Shown: positions 1 through 8,926, counted from the stretch's first letter. The stretch is DNA of 64,000 nt from Clostridium_AM sp963780135 (GCA_963780135.1 CAWAAR010000003.1:4464001-4528000), one strand, 5' to 3'. Program-made: numbers and translations. The notes: generated by a model not told the origin, from the sequence alone.

Positions 1-91
1 ATCTATCACACTCCTCATGTACTTATTTTTATTTAAATATCTTAATAATCAAATTACGAAAATTGATTTAGTTACTAATTAGTTATTTTTC
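1..91 (-). other. intergenic end with ribosome binding site of the next trp gene
   Basis: Read on the minus strand, positions 20-1 carry a GAGGAG Shine-Dalgarno about ten bases before the window edge, so another minus-strand gene must start just outside the window. Since trpE, trpG and trpD run in that direction, the next trp gene (trpC is the usual neighbour) is the likely owner. That assignment is inference, as none of its coding sequence is visible. No terminator is seen after trpD, which agrees with the operon continuing. Confidence 0.5.
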
Positions 92-1114
92 TTATGATGC
101 CTTAATGCTATTACTATACTGAGTAAGTTCCTTTAGCTTTTCATAAACCTTTCCTGAATCTATAAGTTCTTCTGCCATCTTTACTCCTTCTTTCATACTT
201 TCACACACCTTTCCAACATACAAGGCTGCCGCACTATTAAGTATTACAATATCCCTTTTAGCACCTTTTTTACCTTGTAAAACTTCAACTATTGTTGATG
301 CATTTTCTTCAGCATTACCTCCTGTTATATCATGACTGCTGCTTAATCTTATTTCAAAATTTTCTGGATTTATTGTATAGTCTGATATTTCTCCATTCTT
401 CAATTCACTTACATAAGTTGGCGAGGTAGTAGTTATTTCATCAAGTCCATCTTCTCCACAAACCACCATAGCTCTTTCACATCCTAAATTTAAAAGCACC
501 TTTGCCATAATATGAGTTAGTTCTTTATCATATATTCCTAACACTTGCCCTTTGACAAAAGCAGGATTTGTAAGAGGTCCTAATAAATTAAATACTGTTC
601 TTGTACCTAATTCCTTTCTTGGTGCCGCTACATTTTTCATTGCATTATGGTATTTTTGAGCAAATAAGAATGCCATACCCTTTTTATCAATACAATCTCC
701 TGCAGCTTCTGGTTCTAAATCTATATTAAAACCTAGCTTCTCAAGTACATCTGCACTCCCACTTTTACTTGATACCGCTCTATTGCCATGTTTTGCTACT
801 TTTACCCCAGCAGCTGCAGCAACTATTGCTACTGCTGTTGATATATTAAAGGTTTTACCACCGTCTCCTCCAGTGCCACAAGTATCAATAGCATACTCGG
901 CTTTAAGTTTTAAAGGAAGAGCATTATCTCTCATAGCTTTTGCAAATCCAGTTATCTCTTCTGCAGTTTCCCCCTTCATTCTAAGTCCTATAAGAAAAGC
1001 CCCTATTTGTGAATTAGCTGCATTGCCTAACATAATTTCATTCATAGCCTCATAAGCTTCTTTTTCTTTTAAATTTTCCTTACCTATAATTTTTTCTATT
1101 ATTTTTTGTAACAC
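92..1114 (-). CDS. trpD: anthranilate phosphoribosyltransferase
   Basis: Transfers the phosphoribosyl group of PRPP to anthranilate, the second step of tryptophan synthesis; cytosolic homodimer. The glycine-rich GTGGDG PRPP/Mg loop (about residue 80) is followed by the NIST and KHGNR motifs and the SGSADVLEKLG stretch typical of the family. At about 340 residues it is full length. A longer frame opens at a TTG (1132), but a GGAGGGG Shine-Dalgarno lies inside that extension and precedes two tandem GTG codons (1117 and 1114), giving a start MLQKIIEKI; I chose 1114. The start overlaps the end of trpG by about 35 bases, so the genes are probably translationally coupled. It is the third visible gene of the T-box-controlled trp operon. 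Confidence 0.95.
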   Translation of the reverse strand: MLQKIIEKIIGKENLKEKEAYEAMNEIMLGNAANSQIGAFLIGLRMKGETAEEITGFAKAMRDNALPLKLKAEYAIDTCGTGGDGGKTFNISTAVAIVAAAAGVKVAKHGNRAVSSKSGSADVLEKLGFNIDLEPEAAGDCIDKKGMAFLFAQKYHNAMKNVAAPRKELGTRTVFNLLGPLTNPAFVKGQVLGIYDKELTHIMAKVLLNLGCERAMVVCGEDGLDEITTTSPTYVSELKNGEISDYTINPENFEIRLSSSHDITGGNAEENASTIVEVLQGKKGAKRDIVILNSAAALYVGKVCESMKEGVKMAEELIDSGKVYEKLKELTQYSNSIKAS

Positions 1115-1685
1115 CACAAATCCCCTCCACAAAATTTTTTATCATTACTTTCCCATTTTCCGTAAGAATGGATTCTGGGTGAAATTGAAGCCCATAAACT
1201 TCATGTTCTTTATGTTTAACAGCCATTATTTCCCCATCATCCAAGCTCTCTCCAGTTATTATAAGCTGCTCTGGAAATGTATTTTTTTCTATTATAAGAG
1301 AATGATATCTCATAACCCTTGTATGGTTTTCTAAATTTTCAAACAATTTATTTTGTTTTACACTTATTTCCGAAGTTTTTCCATGCATTATATTATTAGC
1401 TCTTACCACTTTACCTCCATAAGCACATCCAATAGCTTGATGTCCAAGACATATACCTAAAATAGGAATTTGTTCTCCAAACTTTTTTACCACGTCTATA
1501 CATATACCTGCATTTTCTGGAATTCCAGGTCCTGGTGACAATATAATTCCCTGTGGATTTAAACTTTCTATATCTTCTAGAGATAGTTGGTCATTTCGAA
1601 CAACTTTTATATATTCATATATTTCACCAATATATTGGTAAAGGTTATATGTAAATGAATCATAATTGTCTATTAAAAGTATCAT
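1080..1685 (-). CDS. trpG: anthranilate synthase glutamine amidotransferase subunit
   Basis: Supplies ammonia from glutamine to TrpE for anthranilate formation; cytosolic TrpE2G2-type complex. It is a class I (triad) glutamine amidotransferase domain of 201 residues. The nucleophile elbow GICLGHQ holds the catalytic Cys, and the LQFHPES motif near the C-terminus supplies His and Glu. The oxyanion loop SPGPGIP is also visible. There is no fusion to trpD, unlike in enterics. The start ATG overlaps the trpE stop as TAATG, implying coupled translation. In some Firmicutes this subunit also serves p-aminobenzoate synthesis (pabA); no pab gene is visible here, and the trp setting favours trpG. Confidence 0.95.
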   Translation of the reverse strand: MILLIDNYDSFTYNLYQYIGEIYEYIKVVRNDQLSLEDIESLNPQGIILSPGPGIPENAGICIDVVKKFGEQIPILGICLGHQAIGCAYGGKVVRANNIMHGKTSEISVKQNKLFENLENHTRVMRYHSLIIEKNTFPEQLIITGESLDDGEIMAVKHKEHEVYGLQFHPESILTENGKVMIKNFVEGICGVTKNNRKNYR

Positions 1686-3112
1686 TATATCACCTCTATC
1701 ATAGCCATAGCTTTATTTAGTGTTTCTTCATATTCCTTTTCAGGAATGGAATCATAAACAATACCTGCACCAGCTTGAACATATGCATAATCATCTTTAA
1801 ATAATATGGTTCTTATTGCAATACAAGTATCCATATTCCCATTAAGTGAAAAATATCCAACTGCACCTGCGTAGATTCCTCTTCTACTATCTTCCAATTC
1901 ATCAATTATTTCCATAGCCCTTATTTTAGGCGCTCCAGATACAGTTCCTACAGGTAAACAGGATGTTAATCCATCTATATATCCTAAATCATTTCTTAAT
2001 TCTCCTGAAACTTTTGAAACTATATGCATAACATGAGAATAAAAATCTACTTCCATAAACTTATCTAATTTTACAGTACCAAATTTGCTTATTTTTCCTA
2101 TATCATTTCTTCCTAAATCTACTAGCATTATGTGTTCTGCTCTTTCCTTTTCATCATTTAGTAACTCTTCTTTCAATTTCAAATCTTGATCTAAATTTTT
2201 TCCTCTAGGTCTTGCTCCCGCTATAGGGTTAGTCAAAACTCTTCCATCTTTTACTGTTACTAAACTTTCAGGTGAAGAACCTGCTATTTTAAACTCTTCA
2301 AAGTCTATATAAAATAGATAAGGTGAAGGGTTTTTAGCTCTTAATCTTCTATATACATCAAAAGGCTTCGAAGTATTTTTAAACTGAAGTCTTTGTGATA
2401 AAACCACTTGAAATATATCTCCTGCTTTTATATACTCCCTTGCCCTTTCTACCATACTGCAGTACTTTTCTTTTGCAATATTAGATATAAAATCCTTATC
2501 CTTATTTGCTTCTGTAAGTTTATGTATAGTATTGCCAGCAGATATCATACTTTTTAAACTTTCCAAGTGCATTAATATGTCATCATATTCCTTATTGTCA
2601 TCTACAGTCACATTATAAATTAAATAAACTTCATGTTTAAAATGGTCATAGCAGATAAATATTTTGTAAAACATAATATAAGCTTCTGGAGTTTTTAAAG
2701 TATCTTCATTTTCATCTGGTAATTTTTCATACTGCCTTATTACATCATATCCAGCATATCCTATAGCCCCTCCTGTAAATGGTATAGAAAGCCCTAATGC
2801 TTCATAGTTAACATTCAAATATTTTTTTATATAATCTAATACTTTTCCTTTTATATTCTTTAATCCATTTTCATCTTCTAGAGATATATTATTCCCATAA
2901 CTTTTTACCTTCATATAAGGATTCATTCCTGCAAAAGAATATCTTCCTATTTCATTTTCAGAATATATGCTTTCAAATAAAAACTTATTTTTTCCACTTA
3001 AGTTATAGTAAATGCCTATAGGTGTAATTTCATCTCCATTCATTTTTATAAATAGGGGAAAGGTCTTTTTTAAATTCTTATAATAATAAAATTCTTTTTC
3101 TGATATATTCAT
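1685..3112 (-). CDS. trpE: anthranilate synthase component I
   Basis: Converts chorismate and ammonia to anthranilate and pyruvate, the committed step of tryptophan synthesis. At 475 residues it has the usual length. The N-terminal domain carries a FESIYSENEIGRYSF stretch corresponding to the feedback-site LLES region. The C-terminal chorismate-binding domain has the AGSSPE, IAGARPRG, DLGRNDIG and SGAPK motifs in order, then the C-terminal GAGIVYDS. An AGAGGTGG Shine-Dalgarno precedes the ATG. It is the first gene of the operon and follows the T-box leader directly. Tryptophan inhibition of the enzyme is likely, because the ES residues of the feedback site are kept, but this is inference from the motif. 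Confidence 0.95.
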   Translation of the reverse strand: MNISEKEFYYYKNLKKTFPLFIKMNGDEITPIGIYYNLSGKNKFLFESIYSENEIGRYSFAGMNPYMKVKSYGNNISLEDENGLKNIKGKVLDYIKKYLNVNYEALGLSIPFTGGAIGYAGYDVIRQYEKLPDENEDTLKTPEAYIMFYKIFICYDHFKHEVYLIYNVTVDDNKEYDDILMHLESLKSMISAGNTIHKLTEANKDKDFISNIAKEKYCSMVERAREYIKAGDIFQVVLSQRLQFKNTSKPFDVYRRLRAKNPSPYLFYIDFEEFKIAGSSPESLVTVKDGRVLTNPIAGARPRGKNLDQDLKLKEELLNDEKERAEHIMLVDLGRNDIGKISKFGTVKLDKFMEVDFYSHVMHIVSKVSGELRNDLGYIDGLTSCLPVGTVSGAPKIRAMEIIDELEDSRRGIYAGAVGYFSLNGNMDTCIAIRTILFKDDYAYVQAGAGIVYDSIPEKEYEETLNKAMAMIEVI

Positions 3113-3161
3113 TGTTTAATACCACCTCTTTTATTTTTAGTTAAAGTAAAAAAACAAATAC

Positions 3162-3511
3162 AAAAAAAGTCATTTCATCCACAAATTGGGACGAAATGAC
3201 CGCGTTGCCACCCATATTAGTTTATAATTATACGACTTTTAGAAAATAAAAAGCACTTCATCCTTAAAGGACGAAATGCTAAATTTCGTTATGCCACCTA
3301 AATACAAACTCTCTCTTTCCAGGTACAGATTTAACTCGATACCCTGTCTTTTTAACGGTAGACTACCGGTTACTGCTACTATCATTTCGCAGCACACCTT
3401 CAAGACCCATTCAATACAGGCTACAGCATTTGGCTCACACCATTCCAAACTCGCTTAAACTAAATTCCCACATTTACTCTTTCTTGTCATCGGCTTTCAA
3501 TTAATAACTTA
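3162..3511 (-). ncRNA. tryptophan T-box leader with two antiterminator/terminator units
   Basis: The RNA starts near 3511 and runs down to trpE. Stem I features are visible: an AGTA motif, the GGTGTGAGCC distal region, and a specifier loop GAA-TGG-G with the Trp codon at 3409-3407. Two T-box cores follow. The first is AGGTGGCA (3299-3292), with a terminator hairpin ending in TTTTTATTTT (3280-3243). The second is GGGTGGCAACGCGG (3213-3200), with a terminator ending in seven T (3200-3162). Both contain TGGC, complementary to the GCCA end of tRNA-Trp. Only one specifier domain is seen, as fewer than 40 bases separate unit one from unit two. Uncharged tRNA-Trp should stabilise the antiterminators and allow trpEGD expression. 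Confidence 0.93.
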
Positions 3512-3517
3512 TTTATG

Positions 3518-3546
3518 ATAATATACCTTTATATATATATTGTCAA
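3518..3546 (-). promoter_or_regulatory. sigma-A promoter of the trp operon
   Basis: Minus strand: TTGACA (3546-3541), a 17-bp AT-repeat spacer, TATTAT (3523-3518). This is close to consensus and just upstream of the T-box leader. It lies only 9 bases beyond the stop codon of the rubrerythrin gene, which is transcribed in the same direction, so readthrough into the leader is possible. Confidence 0.85.
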
Positions 3547-3554
3547 TACTAATT

Positions 3555-4142
3555 TTAATAATTTTTAGCAGCTACTTCAAAATAAGATTTCGAATGTAGA
3601 CATGCTGGACATTTTTGAGGAGCTTCAAGACCTTCATAAATATACCCACAATTAATGCATTTCCAAAGGGTTGTTTCTTCCTTTTTAAATACTTGTCCAT
3701 TTTTCACATTTTCTAACAATTTTAAATATCTTGCTTCATGCTCTTTTTCCACTTTAGCTATCATATTAAATGCTGCAGAAATTTCTGGAAACCCTTCTTC
3801 TTTTGCTACTTTTGCAAATTCAGGATAAAGTTCTGTCCATTCTTCATTTTCTCCTTCTGCAGCAGCCTTCAAATTATCTGCTGTTTCTTCATATAGGCTT
3901 ACAGGATATTTTGCAGTTATTTCAATAGCTTCACCATTAAGCTCTTCCTTTAAGAATTTAAAGAACCTTTTTGCATGCTCTTTTTCCTGTTCTGCTGTTT
4001 CTATAAATATATTTGAAATTTGAACAAATCCTTGTTTTTTAGCTATACTAGCATAGTATGTATACCTATTTCTAGCTTGTGACTCACCTGCAAATGATTT
4101 TAATAAATTTTCAGCTGTTTTTGTATTTTTTAATGAATTCAT
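3555..4142 (-). CDS. rubrerythrin
   Basis: Non-haem diiron peroxidase that reduces hydrogen peroxide in anaerobes, with electrons from NADH via rubredoxin-type partners; cytosolic. The N-terminal four-helix domain (to about residue 140) has the ExxARxxY and EKEH repeats that bind the diiron site (ESQARNRYTYY, EQEKEHAKRF, EKEHEARY). The C-terminal rubredoxin-like knuckle carries the Fe(Cys)4 pairs CINCGY and CPAC. At 195 residues it has normal length. An AGGAGG Shine-Dalgarno precedes the ATG, and a good promoter lies just upstream, so it is probably monocistronic. A PerR-type control is common in clostridia but no clear operator is claimed here. Confidence 0.95.
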   Translation of the reverse strand: MNSLKNTKTAENLLKSFAGESQARNRYTYYASIAKKQGFVQISNIFIETAEQEKEHAKRFFKFLKEELNGEAIEITAKYPVSLYEETADNLKAAAEGENEEWTELYPEFAKVAKEEGFPEISAAFNMIAKVEKEHEARYLKLLENVKNGQVFKKEETTLWKCINCGYIYEGLEAPQKCPACLHSKSYFEVAAKNY

Positions 4143-4182
4143 TATAAAACCTCCTAAATTTATTTATTATCTTATTAACTAC

Positions 4183-4211
4183 ATTATACTCAACAATAAT
4201 TTGTAATTCAA
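4183..4211 (-). promoter_or_regulatory. sigma-A promoter of rubrerythrin
   Basis: Minus strand: TTGAAT (4211-4206), 17-bp spacer, TATAAT (4188-4183), placed about 40 bp before the ATG. The strong -10 and ideal spacing support it. Confidence 0.75.
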
Positions 4212-4226
4212 CACTTATTTACCATT

Positions 4227-5699
4227 TTATTTATTAAACAGCCACTGTTGCAATTTTACAAATTCACTACTTTCCATACCTTTTATAGTATATTCTTTTT
4301 GTACGATTTCCCCTTGAATTGCTGCTTTTATATTAATTAAATCATTTTTTTTCTGAAAAATATTTTGAGATTTTGTTGAACTCTGAATATTTTTCTTCGG
4401 TATTATTACTATATATTTTGCTAGCACTCTAAATTGCATGATTAATTCATTTTCTTTTATACATATTCCTGCATTTTTTTGTCTATAGTATCCAAGTAAA
4501 AAGAAAAAAGGTAAAATTAACAAAATAAATAAACCATATTTAAATTTATATGTAATAAAAACTGATATTAATAATGGAATTATACTAGCTCTAACTAAAT
4601 AACCTATAATAGATTTATTTGATGAATTAGAAAATTCAAACTCAGGCCTTATTTCCGTTAAAACTTCTTGAAAAAACTTATCTATTTTATTTTTTCTAAG
4701 CAGTGGACATAAAATAGTTGATTCTCCTTTTTCTTTGCCATATCCTATGCTTTCAATGTTAATTGATACAGCATTAAAAGGTTTCTTTAATATTCCCTCT
4801 ACGATGGATATACTTTGTATTCTATGTAATGGAATTACCACTGACTTTTTATCAAAAAATCCATAAGTTATGTTTATTTTATTATTAGTTCTTTTTATAG
4901 TAAAATCATAGTATTTTATAACTGTAGTAATAACAGATATTAGAAATGTAATTATAATTGTTACTAGTATAATTACTATTATTAACTTAATTGATCTATA
5001 TGCCATCATACTTTCAGCACTTCTATTTTCAAAATCACTTAGTTTAGTTTTAAAGTTTTTAGGAATTATATTATTTATTTTATCATACAATACTAAAATA
5101 AATAATAAGCCTCCCATTATGTATTTTGATGTTACTGCTGTAATAATTAAATCTGTAATTGAAGCTTTATACTGTATGTTTTCATTATGAAATCCCTCAT
5201 GTTTTTTTTCTATTTCTACTCCGACTTGCTCTTTTTCTTTTTCTTGGTTTCCTGCTACATACTCTTTAAATAAAACTTTTTTAATATTTTCTGCTTCATT
5301 TTTGCTTAAAATGAGACAAACTTCTGCATCTTTTCCACCACTAGCTGTATCAATTTTAAGTGTAACAACTCCAAATAACCGTTGAATAAGTTTAGCATCT
5401 ATATCCATTGTATGTATTTTATCAGAAGGTATATATCTAGATTTTCTACTTATTACTCCTTCCTTTATGTGTATGCCACTTTCATCAAAACTATATACAT
5501 TGTTTTTCCAACTTACTATGGTCATTACAATAATGGCAATTGCAATTAAACCCACTATTAAAAACACAATTTTTTCATTTTTTCCTTTTGTAATTGCAGC
5601 ACCTATTAGTATCAAGAATGAAATTATAAACTCTTTTACATTACTAACTATTTTACTTATCAAAAAATATGGATGTTGTTTTTTACATTTCATCTTCAC
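4227..5699 (-). CDS. bacterial PH-domain membrane protein, YdbT-like
   Basis: Large membrane protein of the bPH2 (DUF304) family related to Bacillus YdbT. There is an N-terminal pair of membrane segments (about residues 20-60), then repeated PH-like units. Each has the family signature in which a membrane hairpin is followed by a beta-rich stretch with a motif of the type IPxxKIxxxxI: RYIPSDKIHTMDI, VVIPLHRIQSISI and IVIIPKKNIQSS, so three units are visible. Further membrane pairs occur near residues 190-260 and 365-405. The molecular role is unknown; neighbouring YdbS-type genes are co-conserved in Firmicutes. It overlaps the upstream ydbS-like gene by 17 bases. The start could be GTG (5699) or ATG (5693), as both follow one GGAG site. 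Confidence 0.85.
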   Translation of the reverse strand: MKMKCKKQHPYFLISKIVSNVKEFIISFLILIGAAITKGKNEKIVFLIVGLIAIAIIVMTIVSWKNNVYSFDESGIHIKEGVISRKSRYIPSDKIHTMDIDAKLIQRLFGVVTLKIDTASGGKDAEVCLILSKNEAENIKKVLFKEYVAGNQEKEKEQVGVEIEKKHEGFHNENIQYKASITDLIITAVTSKYIMGGLLFILVLYDKINNIIPKNFKTKLSDFENRSAESMMAYRSIKLIIVIILVTIIITFLISVITTVIKYYDFTIKRTNNKINITYGFFDKKSVVIPLHRIQSISIVEGILKKPFNAVSINIESIGYGKEKGESTILCPLLRKNKIDKFFQEVLTEIRPEFEFSNSSNKSIIGYLVRASIIPLLISVFITYKFKYGLFILLILPFFFLLGYYRQKNAGICIKENELIMQFRVLAKYIVIIPKKNIQSSTKSQNIFQKKNDLINIKAAIQGEIVQKEYTIKGMESSEFVKLQQWLFNK

Positions 5700-6159
5700 T
5701 TAAACTCCTTACTACAGAACTTGCTATACTATCTTGAAGTTCTTTTGCTATATTGCTCACTAAGGAAGGAATTTCATACTTACCTCCCGCAGTATATATA
5801 GATAAATTTGTAAGTTTAAAATGAGAAAGTATCGGTCCTGTAGATGTATCCACATATTGTATTCTTTTTATTGGAATTACTACTGTTTCTCTTACAAATA
5901 CTCCATATTTAAGTATTACTTTATCTTCTTCCATGTAATATGACCAATTTTTGTACTCTATTTTTGGAAAAACCAATGCACTAATAAAATTTAACCCTAT
6001 AGCTATGATAAAAATACCTGTTACGATATTCTTAAATTTAAAATGAGGTGAAAACTTTAGAAATGCCAAAAATACTAAAATTATTACAATTACCCCAATA
6101 AATTCTTTAGTTCTAAAAACTTTAACAGCATCCTTTGAAATTTTATGTTCTTGTCCCAT
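5683..6159 (-). CDS. bacterial PH-domain membrane protein, YdbS-like
   Basis: Small partner of the YdbT-like protein. Two membrane helices (about residues 20-60) are followed by a single bPH2 domain. It contains the motif VVIPIKRIQYVDTSTGPILSHF followed by LSIYTAGG, the standard YdbS layout. An AGGAGG Shine-Dalgarno gives an unambiguous start. It overlaps the downstream ydbT-like gene, so the two are almost certainly co-translated and probably form one membrane complex. Function is not established for the family. Confidence 0.87.
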   Translation of the reverse strand: MGQEHKISKDAVKVFRTKEFIGVIVIILVFLAFLKFSPHFKFKNIVTGIFIIAIGLNFISALVFPKIEYKNWSYYMEEDKVILKYGVFVRETVVIPIKRIQYVDTSTGPILSHFKLTNLSIYTAGGKYEIPSLVSNIAKELQDSIASSVVRSLSEDEM

Positions 6160-6330
6160 CTTTTCCTCCTATATCTCACTAAATATATTTTACAGACTAA
6201 ATATTATCACATAATATAGTATTTAACAACCTTTTAAATGAATTATTTTATTTATCTTTACTTCGTTTTTTATTATAGTTTACTTTTTAGTATTTTAAGC
6301 AAACTTAATAAATTCTTTATAATTTTAATT

Positions 6331-6452
6331 ATAAGCATAATGCGAAGCATTTTTTAGAGGACAAAGGACAGTGAATGAGGGTTTTTCTTAGATATACTAC
6401 GAAAAATCACCTTCACTGTCCTCTTAAAAATAATGCTTCGCATTATGCTTAT
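6331..6452 (+). repeat. 122-bp palindromic intergenic repeat, ATGCGA type
   Basis: Long imperfect inverted repeat. The outer arms ATAAGCATAATGCGAAGCATT match their reverse complement at the other end, and inner arms AGAGGACA..GGACAGTGA pair with TCACTGTCCTCT. It fills most of the gap between the YdbS-like gene and the convergent end of the MutS-like gene (both minus, so it lies downstream of mutS and upstream of ydbS). Related palindromes occur at 18088-18121 and 50649-50728, and similar ends bound the 44251-44939 element. A small non-autonomous mobile repeat is likely; a terminator role is also possible. Confidence 0.8.
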
Positions 6453-6475
6453 TTTATGAAGAAAGAAATAAAAAT

Positions 6476-8158
6476 TTATTCTGCTTCCCAAGTGCCATCC
6501 TTTAAAAATCTGTTTGCCTTTTCTTGTGCTTTTTCAACAATATCATTACTATATCCTAAAATCCCCAAAAGTTTTATGGCATTTTGTGTAGTTGATCTTC
6601 CCTCATGTACTTTATAATCAAAAGTTATTTGATTATCTATAATATTTTCTTGAAAATGATAGTTAGAAAAATACTTTTCTAATATATGTGTAAGCTCTAC
6701 ATCATGAGTTGCAGAAACACATACACAATTCTTTAAAGTTAAATATTTTAAAACCTGTGAAGAAGCTGATATTCTCTCTACAGTATTAGTTCCTCTCAAA
6801 ATTTCATCTACAAAACATATTGTAGGGATATCATCATTTAAACTGTCAATAATTCGCTTTAAAGATTTAGTTTCTGCAATATAATAGCTTTCGTTATTAA
6901 ATATATTGTCCTTTAAAGCCATGGAAGTATATAATTTAAAATAGCAGCATTTAAACTCTTTAGCTAAACAAGTGTAAATAGTTTGAGCAAAAATAATATT
7001 TATAGCTAAAGTCTTTAAGAAAGTTGACTTTCCTGAAGCATTAGAACCTGTAATTAAAATAGAATCAGAAATATTTATAGAATTAGACACTGATTCTTCC
7101 ATAAGAGGATGATTTATATCTTTAAAAATACTAATTTGTTCTCTCTTATTACTGCATTTAATTAGTTCTGGAATAACATATTCTTTAAGCTTTTCTCTAT
7201 ATGCTGCAATAGCTATACAGCTGTCCACAGTGCCTATAGCTTCAAATATAATCTTAAATTCTTTACTTTTCTCTGTAAGCATATCTGACATTTTTTCATA
7301 ATTTATTAAATCTGAAAGAAATATTATGCTTACATATTCCATCATTACACCCATGTCTGTAGCATTATTACCTGAATTGAAGGATGCATGCTTAACAGCT
7401 TTTATTGATTTAAGAGCTTCCCTTAATTTTTCATTCCAATCTTTTAGTTCTTCTATTTCTTCTTTCATAATTAATTCTGCATGTTTAACTATTTTTATTA
7501 TGTATTTAAAAGCTTCTAGTTTATAAACAATCTTCTTTTCTTCATTATAATATATAAACATATTTAGTGCCACAGCTCCAAAAATTATAGCGCAACCCAT
7601 ATACGGATTTATAAATACACTAGCCAGTCCTATAATAGGCATAGCTGATAAAACTCTATAATAAATTAAAGATGATTGTCCTTTTTTATTTTTGCTATAA
7701 AAATAATCTGATATATAACAAGCTCTTTTTTTACCTAATTTAGCAAGTATATATTGTATTTTCTTTCTCTCTTTTTCATGAGTTTGAAAAAAATTTATTA
7801 AGTTATTTCTTAATTTAAGTTCTTTCTCATCATACAAAGGTTCTCTTAAAATATTATATAAATACTGCTCACCAGGACTGCTCTCAGTGGAATTTATCTT
7901 TTTAAAAATGTTATCCATACTTAAATCATTCCAAGTTATTTCATCAATAAAGAACTTTTCTTTTTCACTTTCCTTTCTATTATTAAAATATTCTGCTATG
8001 GTTTTTAAATCATCCTCACTATATTTCTCTTTTATTTCTTTTCCCCATTCACTTTCTATCCTATCTTTAATTTCCCTATCTTTTTTTACATTTGAACCTA
8101 GCGAAACTATAGTACTTATGACTACGATTATTAATATATACCCTATAATAGCTTCCAT
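6476..8158 (-). CDS. membrane-anchored MutS-family ATPase
   Basis: The C-terminal third is a MutS-type ABC ATPase. Walker A is GSNASGKSTFLKTLA (about residue 368), Walker B with signature region is CFVDEILRGTNTVER, and the H-loop is ATHD. The core is preceded by a helical MutS-III-like region. The mismatch-recognition domain I of true MutS is absent. The protein starts with a hydrophobic segment (residues 3-20), with two more near 170-205, so it is probably membrane-bound. Such MutS-related proteins of about 560-600 residues are common in Firmicutes, and their role in repair is unproven. No mutL is adjacent. The gene appears transcriptionally isolated: a terminator lies upstream and a palindrome downstream. 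Confidence 0.88.
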   Translation of the reverse strand: MEAIIGYILIIVVISTIVSLGSNVKKDREIKDRIESEWGKEIKEKYSEDDLKTIAEYFNNRKESEKEKFFIDEITWNDLSMDNIFKKINSTESSPGEQYLYNILREPLYDEKELKLRNNLINFFQTHEKERKKIQYILAKLGKKRACYISDYFYSKNKKGQSSLIYYRVLSAMPIIGLASVFINPYMGCAIIFGAVALNMFIYYNEEKKIVYKLEAFKYIIKIVKHAELIMKEEIEELKDWNEKLREALKSIKAVKHASFNSGNNATDMGVMMEYVSIIFLSDLINYEKMSDMLTEKSKEFKIIFEAIGTVDSCIAIAAYREKLKEYVIPELIKCSNKREQISIFKDINHPLMEESVSNSINISDSILITGSNASGKSTFLKTLAINIIFAQTIYTCLAKEFKCCYFKLYTSMALKDNIFNNESYYIAETKSLKRIIDSLNDDIPTICFVDEILRGTNTVERISASSQVLKYLTLKNCVCVSATHDVELTHILEKYFSNYHFQENIIDNQITFDYKVHEGRSTTQNAIKLLGILGYSNDIVEKAQEKANRFLKDGTWEAE

Positions 8159-8172
8159 TGTTTTCTCCTTTC

Positions 8173-8216
8173 TAAAAAAACATTCTCATAAGTAAAATAC
8201 TTCTTACTTATGAGAA
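8173..8216 (-). terminator. intrinsic terminator
   Basis: Perfect 13-bp stem TTCTCATAAGTAA with its complement around an 8-base loop (8183-8216), followed on the minus strand by TGTTTTTTT. It lies after the gene at 8279-8761 and before the MutS-like gene, whose ribosome binding site AAAGGAG follows immediately, so it could also attenuate that gene. Confidence 0.85.
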
Positions 8217-8278
8217 AATAAATAGATGTTTGTTAAACTGTACATTTTTTTGTACAAAACGTCTTATTATTAGATTAA

Positions 8279-8761
8279 CTAAGAATAGTTTCTTATAAAT
8301 TTTTCTAACTTTTCTATGTTTTTTTCCACATCAATTATCATAACTGATGTAACTTCATAGGCTGTACTTTTTATATCTTCTTTATTTTTTACTAATCTTC
8401 CTTTAATGCTTATATAAAGAGTCAAAAGACTTTTCTCAAAATTCAAATGACAATTCATAAGATCTTTAGTATTAGTTATATTAGGAGTTAACATTTTTTG
8501 ATTAAACTCATTTATTGTAAATGAAATCTTGTCATATGTAGCAAAATCTATTTCTTCTACATCACTACTTATTTCCCTCTTCAATTCATCATAATATTCA
8601 ATACTATTATCTAAATTTTTCATAATAACACTAGTCAACACATAAAATAGCGTTTTCCCTTCTACCTTTTCTAATTGCTTTGAATATAATTTTTTCTTCT
8701 TTTGTGTTGTGTAAATAGCTTTATTTATTAAATCTACTGTTGTATAAGACAATGATTTCAT
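8279..8761 (-). CDS. uncharacterised helical protein
   Basis: About 160 residues, almost entirely predicted helical, rich in Lys, Glu and Tyr, with no signal peptide or membrane segment. I do not recognise the family. The helical periodicity and repeated acidic/aromatic residues recall four-helix bundles, but the ExxH pairs of ferritin-like diiron proteins are missing. The frame extends upstream to a TTG at 8815 with no ribosome site. A GGGAG site precedes a TTG at 8752 (start MSYTTVDL) with good spacing, while the ATG at 8761 overlaps it; either may be the real start. A strong terminator follows, so it is probably monocistronic. Confidence 0.6.
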   Translation of the reverse strand: MKSLSYTTVDLINKAIYTTQKKKKLYSKQLEKVEGKTLFYVLTSVIMKNLDNSIEYYDELKREISSDVEEIDFATYDKISFTINEFNQKMLTPNITNTKDLMNCHLNFEKSLLTLYISIKGRLVKNKEDIKSTAYEVTSVMIIDVEKNIEKLEKFIRNYS

Positions 8762-8926
8762 CTCCCAAATACTTATTCCCACTTTTTGCACTATATAAAT
8801 TGCACTTATTTTCAATTTTTTAAAATTTTAAGTATTAGTATTGTATCACAATATGATGCCCAGTTGTTGAAATCTATAAACTTTTCATTATAATTTATAT
8901 TATAGCGAAAAACAAGTCCACAATAA

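Noticed and set aside
783..1055. Plus-strand 90-codon frame opposite trpD
   Set aside because: It lies wholly inside trpD, lacks a ribosome site and has composition of an antisense shadow.
3239..3458. Frames of 60-69 codons on both strands over the trp leader
   Set aside because: The stretch is explained by the T-box RNA, terminators and specifier domain; neither frame has a ribosome site.
8279..8761. Ferritin/rubrerythrin-like assignment for the helical protein
   Set aside because: The paired ExxH iron ligands are missing; similarity is only in helical composition.
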